A stretch of DNA of 64,000 bases, from NCBI GenBank assembly GCA_024641655.1, contig JAHECR010000001.1, positions 141,738-205,737 on the forward strand. Reading direction: 5' to 3'. The position numbers were made by a program, and so were the translations under genes. This stretch comes from Acidimicrobiaceae bacterium (GTDB taxonomy: Bacteria > Actinomycetota > Acidimicrobiia > Acidimicrobiales > UBA8592). Below are positions 33,423 through 43,274 of the stretch, one piece after another; position 1 is the stretch's first letter; each line of letters begins with the position of its first letter. The notes beneath the pieces are model-generated. The model did no database searches. It saw nothing but the letters and a program-made list of their open reading frames with translations, and was not told the origin of the DNA.

Positions 33423-34139
33423 GTGGGGACGTCGTTGTCGGTGCTGACCTGGAACCTCGCCATGCTCGAGACCTCGGCCGATGCGCCGCGGTCGTGGCAG
33501 GTCCACGACACCGAGGCCGCCATCCGCGAGCAGGTCCTGATCGCCGCACCCGATGTGCTGCTCTACCAGGAACTGCCGCGCATGGTGCCCTATGTCGAGA
33601 CCCACGACATGATCCGCGCCAATCCGCGCACACACAGCGGGCACCTGGCAACGCTCGTCACCCATGACCTGATGGCCACTGCACCGAGGTTCGTCACCGT
33701 CGCCGGCTGCGCGCTGCTCACCACCTTCGACGACCCGGCGATCACGATCGCAAACGTGCACTTGGCCCCGGGGCCGGGGCCCAGCGCTGCGGCGCAGCGG
33801 CTTGCACAGCTCGCCGACGTCGCCGACGCCAGCCCCACGCCGGCCCTCGTCATCGCCGGTGACACCAACACCCGAGCCGACGAGATCGCCGAGATTCGCG
33901 CTGCCGGATTCGTCGCCGAGCGACCCGGGCGACCGACCTGGGACAGCCGCCGCAACCGATTCCGAGACGACGCCCCCGCGTTCACGGCGTACTTCACCCG
34001 ATGGTTCGCGAGCCCAGACGTGGTGGTGTCCGACGTCCGGGTCTGGGACGGGCCCATCGAGCGCGACGGCACGCACTTCCACGTGTCGGACCATTTCGCT
34101 CTGTCGGCGACCCTCACGGTCGGTTCGAACCGGGGCTGA
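33423..34139 (+). CDS. Endonuclease/exonuclease/phosphatase family protein
   Basis: 238-aa protein of the DNase-I-like fold. Visible active-site elements are LTWNLA (N-terminal Asn), LYQELPRM (metal-binding Glu near residue 43), ANVHLAPGPGPSAAAQRLAQLADV near 110, IAGDTNTRADEI (the GD-x-N motif) near 143, and a terminal HVSDHFALSAT (the SDH motif). Members cleave nucleic acids or phosphoesters such as inositol phosphates and sphingomyelin. There is no signal peptide, so it is probably cytoplasmic. The start GTG 33423 is supported by a -10 box at the leaderless distance; an upstream frame to 33225 looks non-coding. Confidence 0.88.
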   Translation: MGTSLSVLTWNLAMLETSADAPRSWQVHDTEAAIREQVLIAAPDVLLYQELPRMVPYVETHDMIRANPRTHSGHLATLVTHDLMATAPRFVTVAGCALLTTFDDPAITIANVHLAPGPGPSAAAQRLAQLADVADASPTPALVIAGDTNTRADEIAEIRAAGFVAERPGRPTWDSRRNRFRDDAPAFTAYFTRWFASPDVVVSDVRVWDGPIERDGTHFHVSDHFALSATLTVGSNRG

Positions 34140-34166
34140 CCATCTCCCCTGCCACGCGCGCCCCGA

Positions 34167-34439
34167 TTAGCCGGCGCGCAGTTCGTCGAGCCGATCCTGC
34201 AACTCGTCAGTGGATGCGGCGATCTCCACCAGCTTGGTTCGATGGTGGTGCCCACCGACAATCGTCACCCTGACCGGGCGCACCCCGAATGCGTTCGCGA
34301 GCGCCGCGACGACCGCGGCGTTGGCTTTGCCTTCCGTCGCCGGTGCGGTCACGGCGACGACCAACTCCCCCGCGCCCCAGCTGCCGCCGACGCGTTCGGC
34401 GCGCGCCCGTGGCTTGACCCTCACGGCGAACCTCACCAC
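34167..34439 (-). CDS. DUF167 / YggU family protein
   Basis: 90-aa protein with the compact alpha/beta fold of the YggU family. It has VRFAVRVKPRARAERVGG, then the diagnostic LVVAVTAPATEGKANAAVVAALANAFGV near residues 27-54, and VTIVGGHHHRTKLVEIA. The biochemical role of YggU is unknown. Family genes often lie near cell-division or housekeeping genes. GTG at 34439, or the adjacent GTG at 34436, starts 5-8 bp after the crotonase stop on the same strand, so it is read with the gene at 34444-35211. Confidence 0.9.
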   Translation of the reverse strand: MVRFAVRVKPRARAERVGGSWGAGELVVAVTAPATEGKANAAVVAALANAFGVRPVRVTIVGGHHHRTKLVEIAASTDELQDRLDELRAG

Positions 34440-34443
34440 TCGC

Positions 34444-35211
34444 TCAGCGGAATCCGGCGATGCGCTCGTGGGTATCGCCGATTGGATAGTCCGTTGCGGC
34501 TTCGTACGCCAGACCCGCATCGAGCCCGCCGTCGAGGGCCGCGCGGTAGAGATCCTTGTACGCCTGGATCGAGTCGTCGCTGTTCGCGAGGATCTCGGCG
34601 ACGAGCCCGTCGACCGCACCGTCGAGGTCCGCGAGGGGCACCGCACGCGCTGCCAGCCCGAGCGCGAGCGCCTCGACTCCGGTGATGGTGCGTGCGGTGT
34701 AGGAAAGCTCCCTTGCCGCCGCGAGCCCGATGAGCCGCGGCAACCGTTGGCTCATGCCCCAGGTGGGACGGATCCCGAACTTGGCATGGGTGTCCGCCAG
34801 CTTGGCCTCCTCGGCAGCCACGACGAGGTCACATGCCATGGCGAGCTCGAGCGCTCCGGTGAAGCAGAAGCCGTTCACCTTGGCGATGCTCAGCAAGCCT
34901 GGGCCACTGAGCAGACCCGTGACCCGTCGCCCGGGCAGGTCGAGGATGTCGCCGACCTTGCCATCGACGAGCTCGCGCCCTCCGAGCGCCTTGAGATCGA
35001 CCCCGGCGCTGAACGCCCGACCCGAGCCGGTGAGCACCACGATCCGAGCGGTCGGATCCGCAGCGAGTAGCGCGAGCTGTTCACCGAGGCATTCGAGCAT
35101 GGTCGGCGTGATGGCATTCAAGGCGGCGGGGCGGTGCAACGTGAGGGTGGCTACCGGTCCATCCCGGGTCACGAGGACTTCGGCGGAGTCGGAGCGATCG
35201 GAGTCGGACAT
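34444..35211 (-). CDS. Enoyl-CoA hydratase/isomerase family protein
   Basis: 255-aa crotonase. The first oxyanion motif is RAFSAGVDLKALGG near residues 65-78, and the second IAKVNGFCFTGALELAMACDLVVAAEEAKLADTHAKFGIRP near 107-148. An Asp/Thr-His pair appears at the usual Glu position of the hydratase, so isomerase or hydrolase activity is possible. ATG at 35211 has GAGG at 5 nt. YggU is encoded directly downstream. The gene is not linked to another fatty-acid gene, so its substrate is unknown. Confidence 0.92.
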   Translation of the reverse strand: MSDSDRSDSAEVLVTRDGPVATLTLHRPAALNAITPTMLECLGEQLALLAADPTARIVVLTGSGRAFSAGVDLKALGGRELVDGKVGDILDLPGRRVTGLLSGPGLLSIAKVNGFCFTGALELAMACDLVVAAEEAKLADTHAKFGIRPTWGMSQRLPRLIGLAAARELSYTARTITGVEALALGLAARAVPLADLDGAVDGLVAEILANSDDSIQAYKDLYRAALDGGLDAGLAYEAATDYPIGDTHERIAGFR

Positions 35212-35760
35212 GGGTACCTCGTGGAGTGGTCGGATGTGAAGCACTCGGTGTGAGCCGGCGTACCACTGTGGCACGACGTGACGGCCGAGGACGTCGGCGC
35301 GACTGCGGCACGCTCCCCGGCCCGCACCGGAGCCGCTACGCACGGTGGTGGAAAAGTGGGTCACCAGACGCTCAGTGCGTCCGACTCCTGGTCGCCGCGC
35401 CGGTTGCTCCCTATCGTGTCGGTGGGACAGACAACAGCGTTAGCCGGAGTTTCCGATGTTCGACGATGTCTGCCCCCAGCCACCGCGCCCCTGCGGTCGA
35501 CGCGCGTCCGCGCCGCCGCGACCACACGTGGCCACACCTCCGGGCCGCAGGCGGACCCGATGTCGGGACCGCCTCATGACCGCTTCGCCGGCGGCGTTGC
35601 CGGTCCGACGACCTCGTCGTCGCACACTGGTACACGCCGCATAGCGGCCGGGGACCGCGGGCGTATCCCACCTACGCCTGCGGCCCTGGCCGACCTCGAT
35701 CCCGCCGTCGGGACCCCGGCGCTCCCGCGGTGCCTACGCCGCCACCTGGCGCGGGTCCAC
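35212..35760. other. 549-bp gap, nothing recognised
   Basis: Several open frames cross this stretch in both directions, but none shows a family motif, a ribosome-binding site or the codon pattern of neighbouring genes. No tRNA, terminator or repeat was seen. The base composition around 35410-35460 is locally less GC-rich, which could mark a promoter for the crotonase gene. Confidence 0.4.
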
Positions 35761-36153
35761 TCAGCGGTGACGCTGCTCGAGCCGAAGTTCGTACCCGTTC
35801 TCGCGACCGTGTTCGGTGAGAGGCTCCCGCACGTTCACCCCCGCCTCCCAGAGCCACACCTCGAGCTCGTCGAGCCATTCGTCGGCGAACAGCGCCTCGT
35901 TGATCCTCTTGCGCGCATGCTTCGCGGCATCACGGGTAGGGAACGCGACGTCGATGGCGCGTTCGCGAGAGCCCTGTCCCCCGGCTGCGGCAACCTCAGG
36001 AGCCAACGCCATCGCCGCCTCGACGGCAGCATCGGTGAGCTCGCCGATCTCGCGAGCACCTGATCGCTCCGATTCGGAACGCACCTTTCGGCGCGCCCGC
36101 TTTCGCTCGGACTTGGTGGGCGGTTCCTGGCCGAACGCCGGACGGTCAGACAT
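35761..36153 (-). CDS. Hypothetical protein with basic N-terminus
   Basis: 130-aa soluble protein, not recognised. Residues 1-30 are rich in Lys, Arg, Ser and Glu (TKSERKRARRKVRSESERSG), likely disordered or nucleic-acid-binding. They are followed by an Ala-rich helix (IGELTDAAVEAAMALAPEVAAAGG) and a compact end RINEALFADEWLDELEVWLWEAGVNVREPLTEHGRENGYELRL. ATG at 36153 has GAGG 9 nt before it. It lies after the methyltransferase gene on the same strand, 73 bp away. Its order and spacing support a real gene of unknown role. Confidence 0.65.
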   Translation of the reverse strand: MSDRPAFGQEPPTKSERKRARRKVRSESERSGAREIGELTDAAVEAAMALAPEVAAAGGQGSRERAIDVAFPTRDAAKHARKRINEALFADEWLDELEVWLWEAGVNVREPLTEHGRENGYELRLEQRHR

Positions 36154-36226
36154 CAAATGGCCTCGCTTCTTGCCGATGGTTCGGGCTGGCTCGATGTTGC
36201 CACGCCCTGAGGCGTCTTGCAGCTGT

Positions 36227-36913
36227 TCACGGCGCCTTGCGCAAGATCGCGACCCGCTGTTCCTGATCGAAGACGAAGCCCCGGTCGGTCGCGATACCGA
36301 GCTCGTGGAACCGGCGAACAACTTCCTCCCGGTGCACCTCGAGTGCCTGCGCCCGCTCTGGGTCGATCCCCACGACGTGGTGTTCCCAGGCGGCAACGTC
36401 GGGGTAGGTGCTCCGGGTCGTATAGGTCGTGGTCTGGTCGAGCACGAAGCTGCCGGACGCCGCCCGGGTGATGGCGGCCTGCGCCAGCGCCCGCACTTCG
36501 GTCTCGTCGTCGACCAGGCGCGCCACCTCGAAGTTGGCTCCCGCGGCGACAGGCTCGACGATGTAGGCGACGCCTCCCGGCCGCAACACGCGCGCCGCTT
36601 CGTCGAGCGCGGTTGCCATCTCGGCCGCCGGCACATGATGGAGCGAACGGAAGAAGCACACGACGTCGACGGACGCGTCGGGAAGGGGCAGATCCTGGGC
36701 GCCGGCGTCGACATAGTCTGCGACATGGTCCGGGTCCGCCGTGAGTGCCCGGCCCCGCATGACCTCACCGCACTCGAAACCGGTGACGTCGGCGCCCTGC
36801 GCCCGCAGCCACCGGACCATGGCTCCCTCACCACAGCCCACGTCGACGATGCGACGTCCATCGAGTGGGAGCAAGGCGGCAAGAGCGGCGGTGTCGGTGG
36901 TCGGTTCGATCAT
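36227..36913 (-). CDS. Class I SAM-dependent methyltransferase
   Basis: 228-aa Rossmann-fold methyltransferase of the UbiE/Methyltransf_11 type. Motif I is IVDVGCGEGAMVRWL near residues 21-35, the acidic ribose ligand lies in VTGFECGE, and the post-I segment is DLPLPDASVDVVCFFRSLHHVP near 75-96. The C-terminal part is HVVGIDPERAQALEVHREEVVRRFHELG. It would methylate a small molecule; the substrate is unknown. ATG at 36913 is preferred over the ATG at 36922 because TAGCAT lies 7 nt before it. The promoter region is shared with the divergent M20 gene. Confidence 0.9.
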   Translation of the reverse strand: MIEPTTDTAALAALLPLDGRRIVDVGCGEGAMVRWLRAQGADVTGFECGEVMRGRALTADPDHVADYVDAGAQDLPLPDASVDVVCFFRSLHHVPAAEMATALDEAARVLRPGGVAYIVEPVAAGANFEVARLVDDETEVRALAQAAITRAASGSFVLDQTTTYTTRSTYPDVAAWEHHVVGIDPERAQALEVHREEVVRRFHELGIATDRGFVFDQEQRVAILRKAP

Positions 36914-36920
36914 CGGCCCC

Positions 36921-36926
36921 ATGCTA
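36921..36926 (-). promoter_or_regulatory. -10 box of leaderless methyltransferase gene
   Basis: On the minus strand TAGCAT lies 7 nt ahead of ATG 36913, with no ribosome-binding site. It sits 28 bp from the opposing -10 box at 36954-36959, so the two promoters must overlap. Confidence 0.5.
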
Positions 36927-36953
36927 CGAGCCCCGAGTCGGACTGCTGTCCCC

Positions 36954-36959
36954 TACGCT
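36954..36959 (+). promoter_or_regulatory. -10 box of leaderless M20 peptidase gene
   Basis: TACGCT lies 6 nt before ATG 36966, and no ribosome-binding site is present. Confidence 0.5.
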
Positions 36960-36965
36960 CGGGTC

Positions 36966-38318
36966 ATGGATGTCGACGACCGCCGCACGCACGAGACCGT
37001 CGATCTGCTTCGGCAGATGATTCGCAACGAGTGTGTGAACGACGGAACCGTCGAGTCGGGCGAGGAGATCCGCACCGCCGATCTGTTGAAGACCTACCTC
37101 GAAGGCTCCGGCCTCGACGTCGAGACCTTCGAGCCCGAACCGGGTCGCGCTTCGATGGTCGCCCGCATCGAAGGCACCGACCCCGACGCGCCGGCGCTGT
37201 GTCTCATGGGGCACACCGACGTGGTCCCCGTGACGCCCAGCGGATGGCAGGAGGACCCCTTCGGCGGCGAGTTGATCGACGGCGAGGTCTGGGGCCGCGG
37301 GGCAGTCGACATGCTGTGCCTCACCGCGTCGATGGCAGTGGCGTATCGCCACATCGCCCGGTCGGCGATGAAACCGCGTGGGGACCTCATCTACTTCGGG
37401 GTCGCCGACGAGGAGGCCGGAGGCACCTGGGGTGCACGCTGGATCGCCGAGCACCATTGGGACGCGATCGCCTGCGACTACGTGCTCACCGAGTTCGGGG
37501 GGTTCCCCTCCGAAACCCCTTCGGGCACGACGATCACGATGAGCGTCGCCGAGAAGGGGCTGGGCTGGCGACGGCTTCATGTGAAGGGAACCCCCGGCCA
37601 CGGGTCAGCTCCCTACGAGGCCGACAACGCGCTCGTGCGCGCCGCGGAGGTCGTCCGACGGCTGAGCGAGTACCGGCCGGTGCCCCAGGTGCACGACCTG
37701 TGGCGGGTCCAGGTCGAGGGTCTGGCCGTCGACGATGCCACCAAGGCCGCCCTGCTCGACCCGGGGACGCTCGACCACGCCCTCGACGCGCTCCCCGATC
37801 GTGCACGCGCCCGGTCGCTGCACGCCTGCTGTCACACGACATTCAGCCCCAACGTCCTCCACGGAGGCGTCAAGACCAACGTGATCCCCGACGAGGTGTA
37901 CCTCGACGTCGACATCCGCACCCTGCCCGGTGAGACCCACGCCGACGTGGAGGCACACCTGAGAGTCGCGCTGGGCGATCTCTACGACGTCCTGCGCGTC
38001 GAGCCACTCAGCGTCAGCAACAGCACCGCGTCGCCGATCGACACGCCGATGTGGGACACCCTGGAACGCATCGTCGGTAAGGCGCACCCGGGCGCCCGGA
38101 TGCAGCCGGGCCTCATCGTGGGTGGCACCGATTCACGGTTCTTCCGCGAGCGAGGCGCAGTCGCCTACGGCGCGGGCCTGTTCTCGCCGAAGGTCACCCT
38201 GGAGACGTTCTCCAAGCGCTTCCACGGCCACGACGAACGGGTCGATGTCGACTCTCTCGGGCTCAGCACCCAGCTCTGGATCGACGTGGTCGACAGCTTC
38301 TGGGACCACGTCGGCTGA
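36966..38318 (+). CDS. M20 family metallopeptidase/deacylase
   Basis: 450-aa dizinc hydrolase. Zinc-binding elements are MGHTDVVPV near residues 80-88, GRGAVDMLCLTAS near 114-126 with the bridging Asp, VADEEAGGTWGARW near 147-160 with the catalytic Glu, and the C-terminal KRFHGHDERVDVDSL with the last His. The lid domain contains KGTPGHGSAPYEADNALVRAAEV. It resembles the ArgE/DapE/carboxypeptidase G2 group, which cuts N-acyl or peptide bonds. ATG 36966 is leaderless by its spacing to TACGCT. Its stop lies 1 bp before the next gene's start. Confidence 0.93.
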   Translation: MDVDDRRTHETVDLLRQMIRNECVNDGTVESGEEIRTADLLKTYLEGSGLDVETFEPEPGRASMVARIEGTDPDAPALCLMGHTDVVPVTPSGWQEDPFGGELIDGEVWGRGAVDMLCLTASMAVAYRHIARSAMKPRGDLIYFGVADEEAGGTWGARWIAEHHWDAIACDYVLTEFGGFPSETPSGTTITMSVAEKGLGWRRLHVKGTPGHGSAPYEADNALVRAAEVVRRLSEYRPVPQVHDLWRVQVEGLAVDDATKAALLDPGTLDHALDALPDRARARSLHACCHTTFSPNVLHGGVKTNVIPDEVYLDVDIRTLPGETHADVEAHLRVALGDLYDVLRVEPLSVSNSTASPIDTPMWDTLERIVGKAHPGARMQPGLIVGGTDSRFFRERGAVAYGAGLFSPKVTLETFSKRFHGHDERVDVDSLGLSTQLWIDVVDSFWDHVG

Positions 38319-38319
38319 C

Positions 38320-39276
38320 ATGGCACGTTCACCTCGGGGCGGCTGGACCGCTCAGGACATCCCCGACCTGCACGGTGTGTCGATGGTCATAACCGGTGCC
38401 ACGGCCGGTATCGGGCTCGAGACCACCCGGCTGCTCGCCGACCACGGCGCTCGCGTCATCCTCGGCGTGCGCAGCGCGGTGCGCGGAGACGAGTCCCTGG
38501 CCGACTTGCGCTCCCACAACCCCGATGCCGACGTGCTCATGGGGCCTCTCGACCTCGCCGATCTGGCGTCGGTGCGCGGTTTCGCAGCGTGGATGGACGA
38601 GAACGACCACCGGGTGGACGTGCTGATCAACAACGCCGGGGTCATGGCGGCTCCCCGCACCACGACCGTCGATGGCTTCGAGCTCCAGATGGCCACCAAC
38701 CACCTCGGCCACTTCGCGCTGACCGGGCTGCTGCTTGACCGACTGCTCGCGCATGGCCCTGCGCGCGTCGTCACCGTCACGAGCCTCGCGCACCGGCGCG
38801 CCCACATCGACTTCGACGATCTGATGTCGGAGCGCTCCTACGGGCGCTACGCGGCCTACCGCCAGTCGAAGCTCGCCAACGTGTTGTTCACGATGGAGCT
38901 CCAACGGCGATTCCGCCAAGGTGGCAGGGCCGAGGCCCGTTCGGTCGCGGCGCACCCGGGCCTGACCCACACCAACCTGCTGTCGGGCGTGACCGACGGC
39001 GGTCCCCTGCTCCGCCGGGGCGTGGGAGTCCTCGAGCGCCTGTCGCCGTTGGTCAGCCAACCGGCCGCGGACGGCGCCCTACCCACCGTCCGCGCCGCAA
39101 CCGACCCGAACGTCGACGGGGGCGATGTATTCGGGCCAGCCGGTTTCGGTCAGGTGCAGGGTCCCGCAGCCAAGGTCAAAGCGGCGCCACGCGCCTACGA
39201 CGTCCACGACGCTCGCGCCCTGTGGGAACGAAGCATCGAGCTCACCGGGGTCGATTACGGGGCGCTCTCGCGCTGA
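38320..39276 (+). CDS. SDR family NAD(P)-dependent oxidoreductase, retinol-dehydrogenase-like
   Basis: 318-aa short-chain dehydrogenase of the type related to retinol dehydrogenases and protochlorophyllide reductase. It has TGATAGIG near residues 26-33, NNAGVMA near 104, the family stretch ATNHLGHFALTGLLLDRL near 127, and YAAYRQSKLANVLFTMEL near 178-195 with the YxxxK pair. HPGLTHTNLL follows. The start lies one base after the stop of the M20 gene, so the two are probably co-translated. The substrate is unknown. Confidence 0.92.
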   Translation: MARSPRGGWTAQDIPDLHGVSMVITGATAGIGLETTRLLADHGARVILGVRSAVRGDESLADLRSHNPDADVLMGPLDLADLASVRGFAAWMDENDHRVDVLINNAGVMAAPRTTTVDGFELQMATNHLGHFALTGLLLDRLLAHGPARVVTVTSLAHRRAHIDFDDLMSERSYGRYAAYRQSKLANVLFTMELQRRFRQGGRAEARSVAAHPGLTHTNLLSGVTDGGPLLRRGVGVLERLSPLVSQPAADGALPTVRAATDPNVDGGDVFGPAGFGQVQGPAAKVKAAPRAYDVHDARALWERSIELTGVDYGALSR

Positions 39277-39321
39277 CGATCGAAGCAGTGCGCGTCGGAA
39301 ATCAGCGCGCAACGGCGCGTC

Positions 39322-41154
<1,833 letters not shown>

Positions 41155-41209
41155 GAACTCGCCACGCTACCGGCGCGCCCATCGCGAACGGCTGGGACGG
41201 CTCCGCGAT

Positions 41210-41261
41210 GGTGTCAGACACCAGTACGAATGTCCGGACATACGTACTGGTGTCAGACACC
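41210..41261. repeat. Palindromic repeat, second locus
   Basis: Two copies of GGTGTCAGACACC (41210-41222 and 41249-41261) flank AGTACGAATGTCCGGACATACGTACT. The latter is itself a 26-bp palindrome with one mismatched pair, centred on the same TGTCCGGACA core as at 32543. It separates typA from the phosphatase gene. The phosphatase reading frame ends inside it, at TGA 41253-41255. Confidence 0.9.
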
Positions 41262-41867
41262 TCGAGCCTCGATCAGATGGCGGACGTGGGCGGTCTCGTT
41301 GACGGAGCGGATCGTGCGCTGCCCCTTGACCGACGCCTGCACCCGGGTGATCCCGGTGTAGTCGGTGCGCAGCCCGAGGGGACTGGCCATGCCCGCCACG
41401 ACCTGGAGGAACACCGCCGTCACCATGCCGTGACAGAACACCGCCACGGTCTTGCCCCGGTTCGCGTCGATGATCGCGTCGAAACCCCGCAGGACGCGGT
41501 CACGAAACCCCTCATAGTCACCCTCGAAGATGGCCTGCATCGGATCCTCGCGATACGCGACCGCGATCGGCGAATCGGGTGCCATCTCCTCCACGGGAAC
41601 GTAGCTGGAGCTGTTGTGGTCGGACTCACGCAGATCGTCGCTGAGCTCGATCGCGTAGCCCAGGCGGGCCGCGAGGGGCATGGCCGTCTGGTGGGCCCGA
41701 GCCATCGAACTGGCGACGATGTGATCGACCCCCTCCTCGGCGAGGTAGGCCGCCACCAAGTCTGCCTGTCGTCGGCCGATCTCCGACAACGGCGGGTCGG
41801 CGGGGCCCTCGTGCGACGCGCGCTCGACGCGCTCAGGCCGTCCGTGGCGGACGATCAGCAGATCCAT
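41253..41867 (-). CDS. Histidine phosphatase family protein
   Basis: 204-aa phosphoglycerate-mutase-like phosphatase. The phosphohistidine motif is LLIVRHGRPERVE (RHG near residue 8), followed by PLSEIGRRQADLVAAYL and ASSMARAHQTAMPLA near 50-65. The second catalytic His is in VAVFCHGMVTAVF near 147. Substrates range from phosphosugars to phosphoproteins and cannot be told here. ATG at 41867 has GGGAG 5 nt upstream and is preferred over the ATG at 41897. The last codons (GGT GTC TGA) are supplied by the palindromic repeat, so the repeat provides the stop codon. Confidence 0.9.
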   Translation of the reverse strand: MDLLIVRHGRPERVERASHEGPADPPLSEIGRRQADLVAAYLAEEGVDHIVASSMARAHQTAMPLAARLGYAIELSDDLRESDHNSSSYVPVEEMAPDSPIAVAYREDPMQAIFEGDYEGFRDRVLRGFDAIIDANRGKTVAVFCHGMVTAVFLQVVAGMASPLGLRTDYTGITRVQASVKGQRTIRSVNETAHVRHLIEARGV

Positions 41868-41939
41868 CTCAGCTCCCGGGGAATCAGCGTTCGGCAACGC
41901 TGCAGCGTAGGTTGACCAGCGATAGCGTGCCCGACAGCC

Positions 41940-42896
41940 ATGAGCACCGCCGAAGCGTTTCCCTCACCAGCGGCGCTGCCCCGCAGCGTCTGGTCCTACG
42001 TGCTGTTCACCGGGATCATCTTCGGCCTCGGAGGCCTCGTCTCCAAGGGTCTCATCGACGACGGCGTCGACCCGTTCGTCATGACCTGGGTCCCGTTCCT
42101 CTCCGGTGGCGTCCTGGCGACCCTCGCCGGCTGGCGCCGACATGAACTGCGGGTCGCCGCGCTCGGCCCGGCCGCGCTCCTCGGGGTGAGCGCTTCCGCG
42201 ATCCCGGCGCTGTTGTTCAACACCGGCTTCGAGAAGCTGCCCGCGGGCATCGTGACGTTGCTCATCTCGCTGGGCCCCGTCTTCACTGCGATCGTCGCCC
42301 ACTTCGTCTTCAGCGACGAACGGTTCAACGCCACCAAGGCCAGCGGACTCGCCCTCGCCATCAGCGGCGTTGGGGTGCTCGCAGCAGGATCGATAGAAGG
42401 AGACGGCAGCGCCGGCGCGATGGTCGCCGTGCTCGTGGGGGCCATGATCGCCGGCGCGGCGGGCGTGCTCGCCCGCCGCGTGGTCCTCGACCACGGCGCT
42501 GCGGCCGTGGTCGCCCCACAGCTGGTGATCGGCGGCCTCGCGGCAATGACGTTGTCGTTCGCGCTCGGCCATGCCGATGCGCCGGTCGGAGGCTACGCCG
42601 TGTGGCACATCCCCCTGATGCTCGGCTTCGGCGCCCTCACCCACGTGGGGTTCCTGTCGATGTTGCGCGCCAACGAGGACGGCACCACCGGCCAGGTGTC
42701 GGTCATCGGCTACTTCGTGCCGCTGTTCGGCGTCGTCGGCGGCATCGTCGTCTTCGGCGACACCATCACCGGGCCCCTCGTCATCGGCGGCAGCCTGATC
42801 ATCGTCGCCATGACCGCGATCGCGCGCGGGTCGTCGGCACGGCCCGCCGCGCACCCCGAGACGGAGCCGCCGCAACCGCTCGCAGCACCGGCCTGA
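41940..42896 (+). CDS. EamA / DMT family transporter
   Basis: 318-aa inner-membrane protein with about ten hydrophobic helices arranged as two EamA repeats of five (roughly residues 15-150 and 160-300). The first repeat shows VLFTGIIFGLGGLVSKGLIDDGVDPFVMTWVPFLSGGVLATLAG and TGFEKLPAGIVTLLISLGPVFTAIVAHFVFSDERF, the second PLFGVVGGIVVFGDTITGPLVIGGSLIIVAM. Members export metabolites such as amino acids. ATG 41940 has no ribosome-binding site. TAGCGT lies 11 nt upstream (41923-41928), suggesting a very short leader. It is divergent from the phosphatase gene. Confidence 0.92.
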   Translation: MSTAEAFPSPAALPRSVWSYVLFTGIIFGLGGLVSKGLIDDGVDPFVMTWVPFLSGGVLATLAGWRRHELRVAALGPAALLGVSASAIPALLFNTGFEKLPAGIVTLLISLGPVFTAIVAHFVFSDERFNATKASGLALAISGVGVLAAGSIEGDGSAGAMVAVLVGAMIAGAAGVLARRVVLDHGAAAVVAPQLVIGGLAAMTLSFALGHADAPVGGYAVWHIPLMLGFGALTHVGFLSMLRANEDGTTGQVSVIGYFVPLFGVVGGIVVFGDTITGPLVIGGSLIIVAMTAIARGSSARPAAHPETEPPQPLAAPA

Positions 42897-42928
42897 TCGG
42901 CGATGGCCCCCGCCCGCCGAAGCGGACG

Positions 42929-43231
42929 TCAGCGCTCGCCGTCGGCTCGGTAGAAGGCGACGTCGAATTCGGCAGACCCCTCGATCACGATCCGGTGCGG
43001 TCGCTCCGGAGGGATCAGCTGCGTCTGGCCGGAGCCGACATGGCGGTCAGGGGTGCTGGCAGGGTCGTCCTCGAACCGGAACCCGACCGAACCCGACCAC
43101 ACGTGGAGCAGTCCCCAGACGCCCTCTGCGACGCGGTGCGCACCGAGCAGCGCCGGCGGCACCGTCGCCTCGGTGAAACGCGGAGTCGTGCGAACGAGGC
43201 ATGCATCGTGAGGTAGACCCGACTCGCGCAT
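42929..43231 (-). CDS. DUF1971 small cupin-like protein
   Basis: 100-aa protein of the DUF1971 family (sometimes named tellurite-resistance TehB-associated domain), a small beta-barrel. Its marks are the opening CLVRTTPRFTEATVPPALLGAHRVAEGVWGLLHVWSGSVGFRF, then HVGSGQTQLIPPERPHRIVIEGSAEFDVAFY, typical of a cupin turn. Function is unknown; a link to tellurite is by domain name only. ATG 43231 is leaderless: TAGGCT lies 6 nt before it. It lies 43 bp downstream of the ferredoxin gene on the same strand and converges with the transporter gene. Confidence 0.9.
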   Translation of the reverse strand: MRESGLPHDACLVRTTPRFTEATVPPALLGAHRVAEGVWGLLHVWSGSVGFRFEDDPASTPDRHVGSGQTQLIPPERPHRIVIEGSAEFDVAFYRADGER

Positions 43232-43237
43232 ACCGCC

Positions 43238-43243
43238 AGCCTA
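43238..43243 (-). promoter_or_regulatory. -10 box of leaderless DUF1971 gene
   Basis: TAGGCT on the minus strand lies 6 nt ahead of ATG 43231. There is no ribosome-binding site. This would give DUF1971 its own promoter separate from that of the ferredoxin gene. Confidence 0.55.
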
Positions 43244-43274
43244 CCGAGGGGCTCGACGCAGCCCGAGAGCGCGT

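Noticed and set aside
34122-34131. GGTTCGAACC palindrome resembling a regulator site or tRNA T-loop
   Set aside because: It lies within the last codons of the endonuclease-like gene and no other arm of a tRNA is present.
35816-37933. A 705-codon plus-strand open frame crossing the hypothetical, methyltransferase and M20 genes
   Set aside because: It is antisense to two genes and out of frame with the M20 gene. Its translation is Arg-rich and domain-free.
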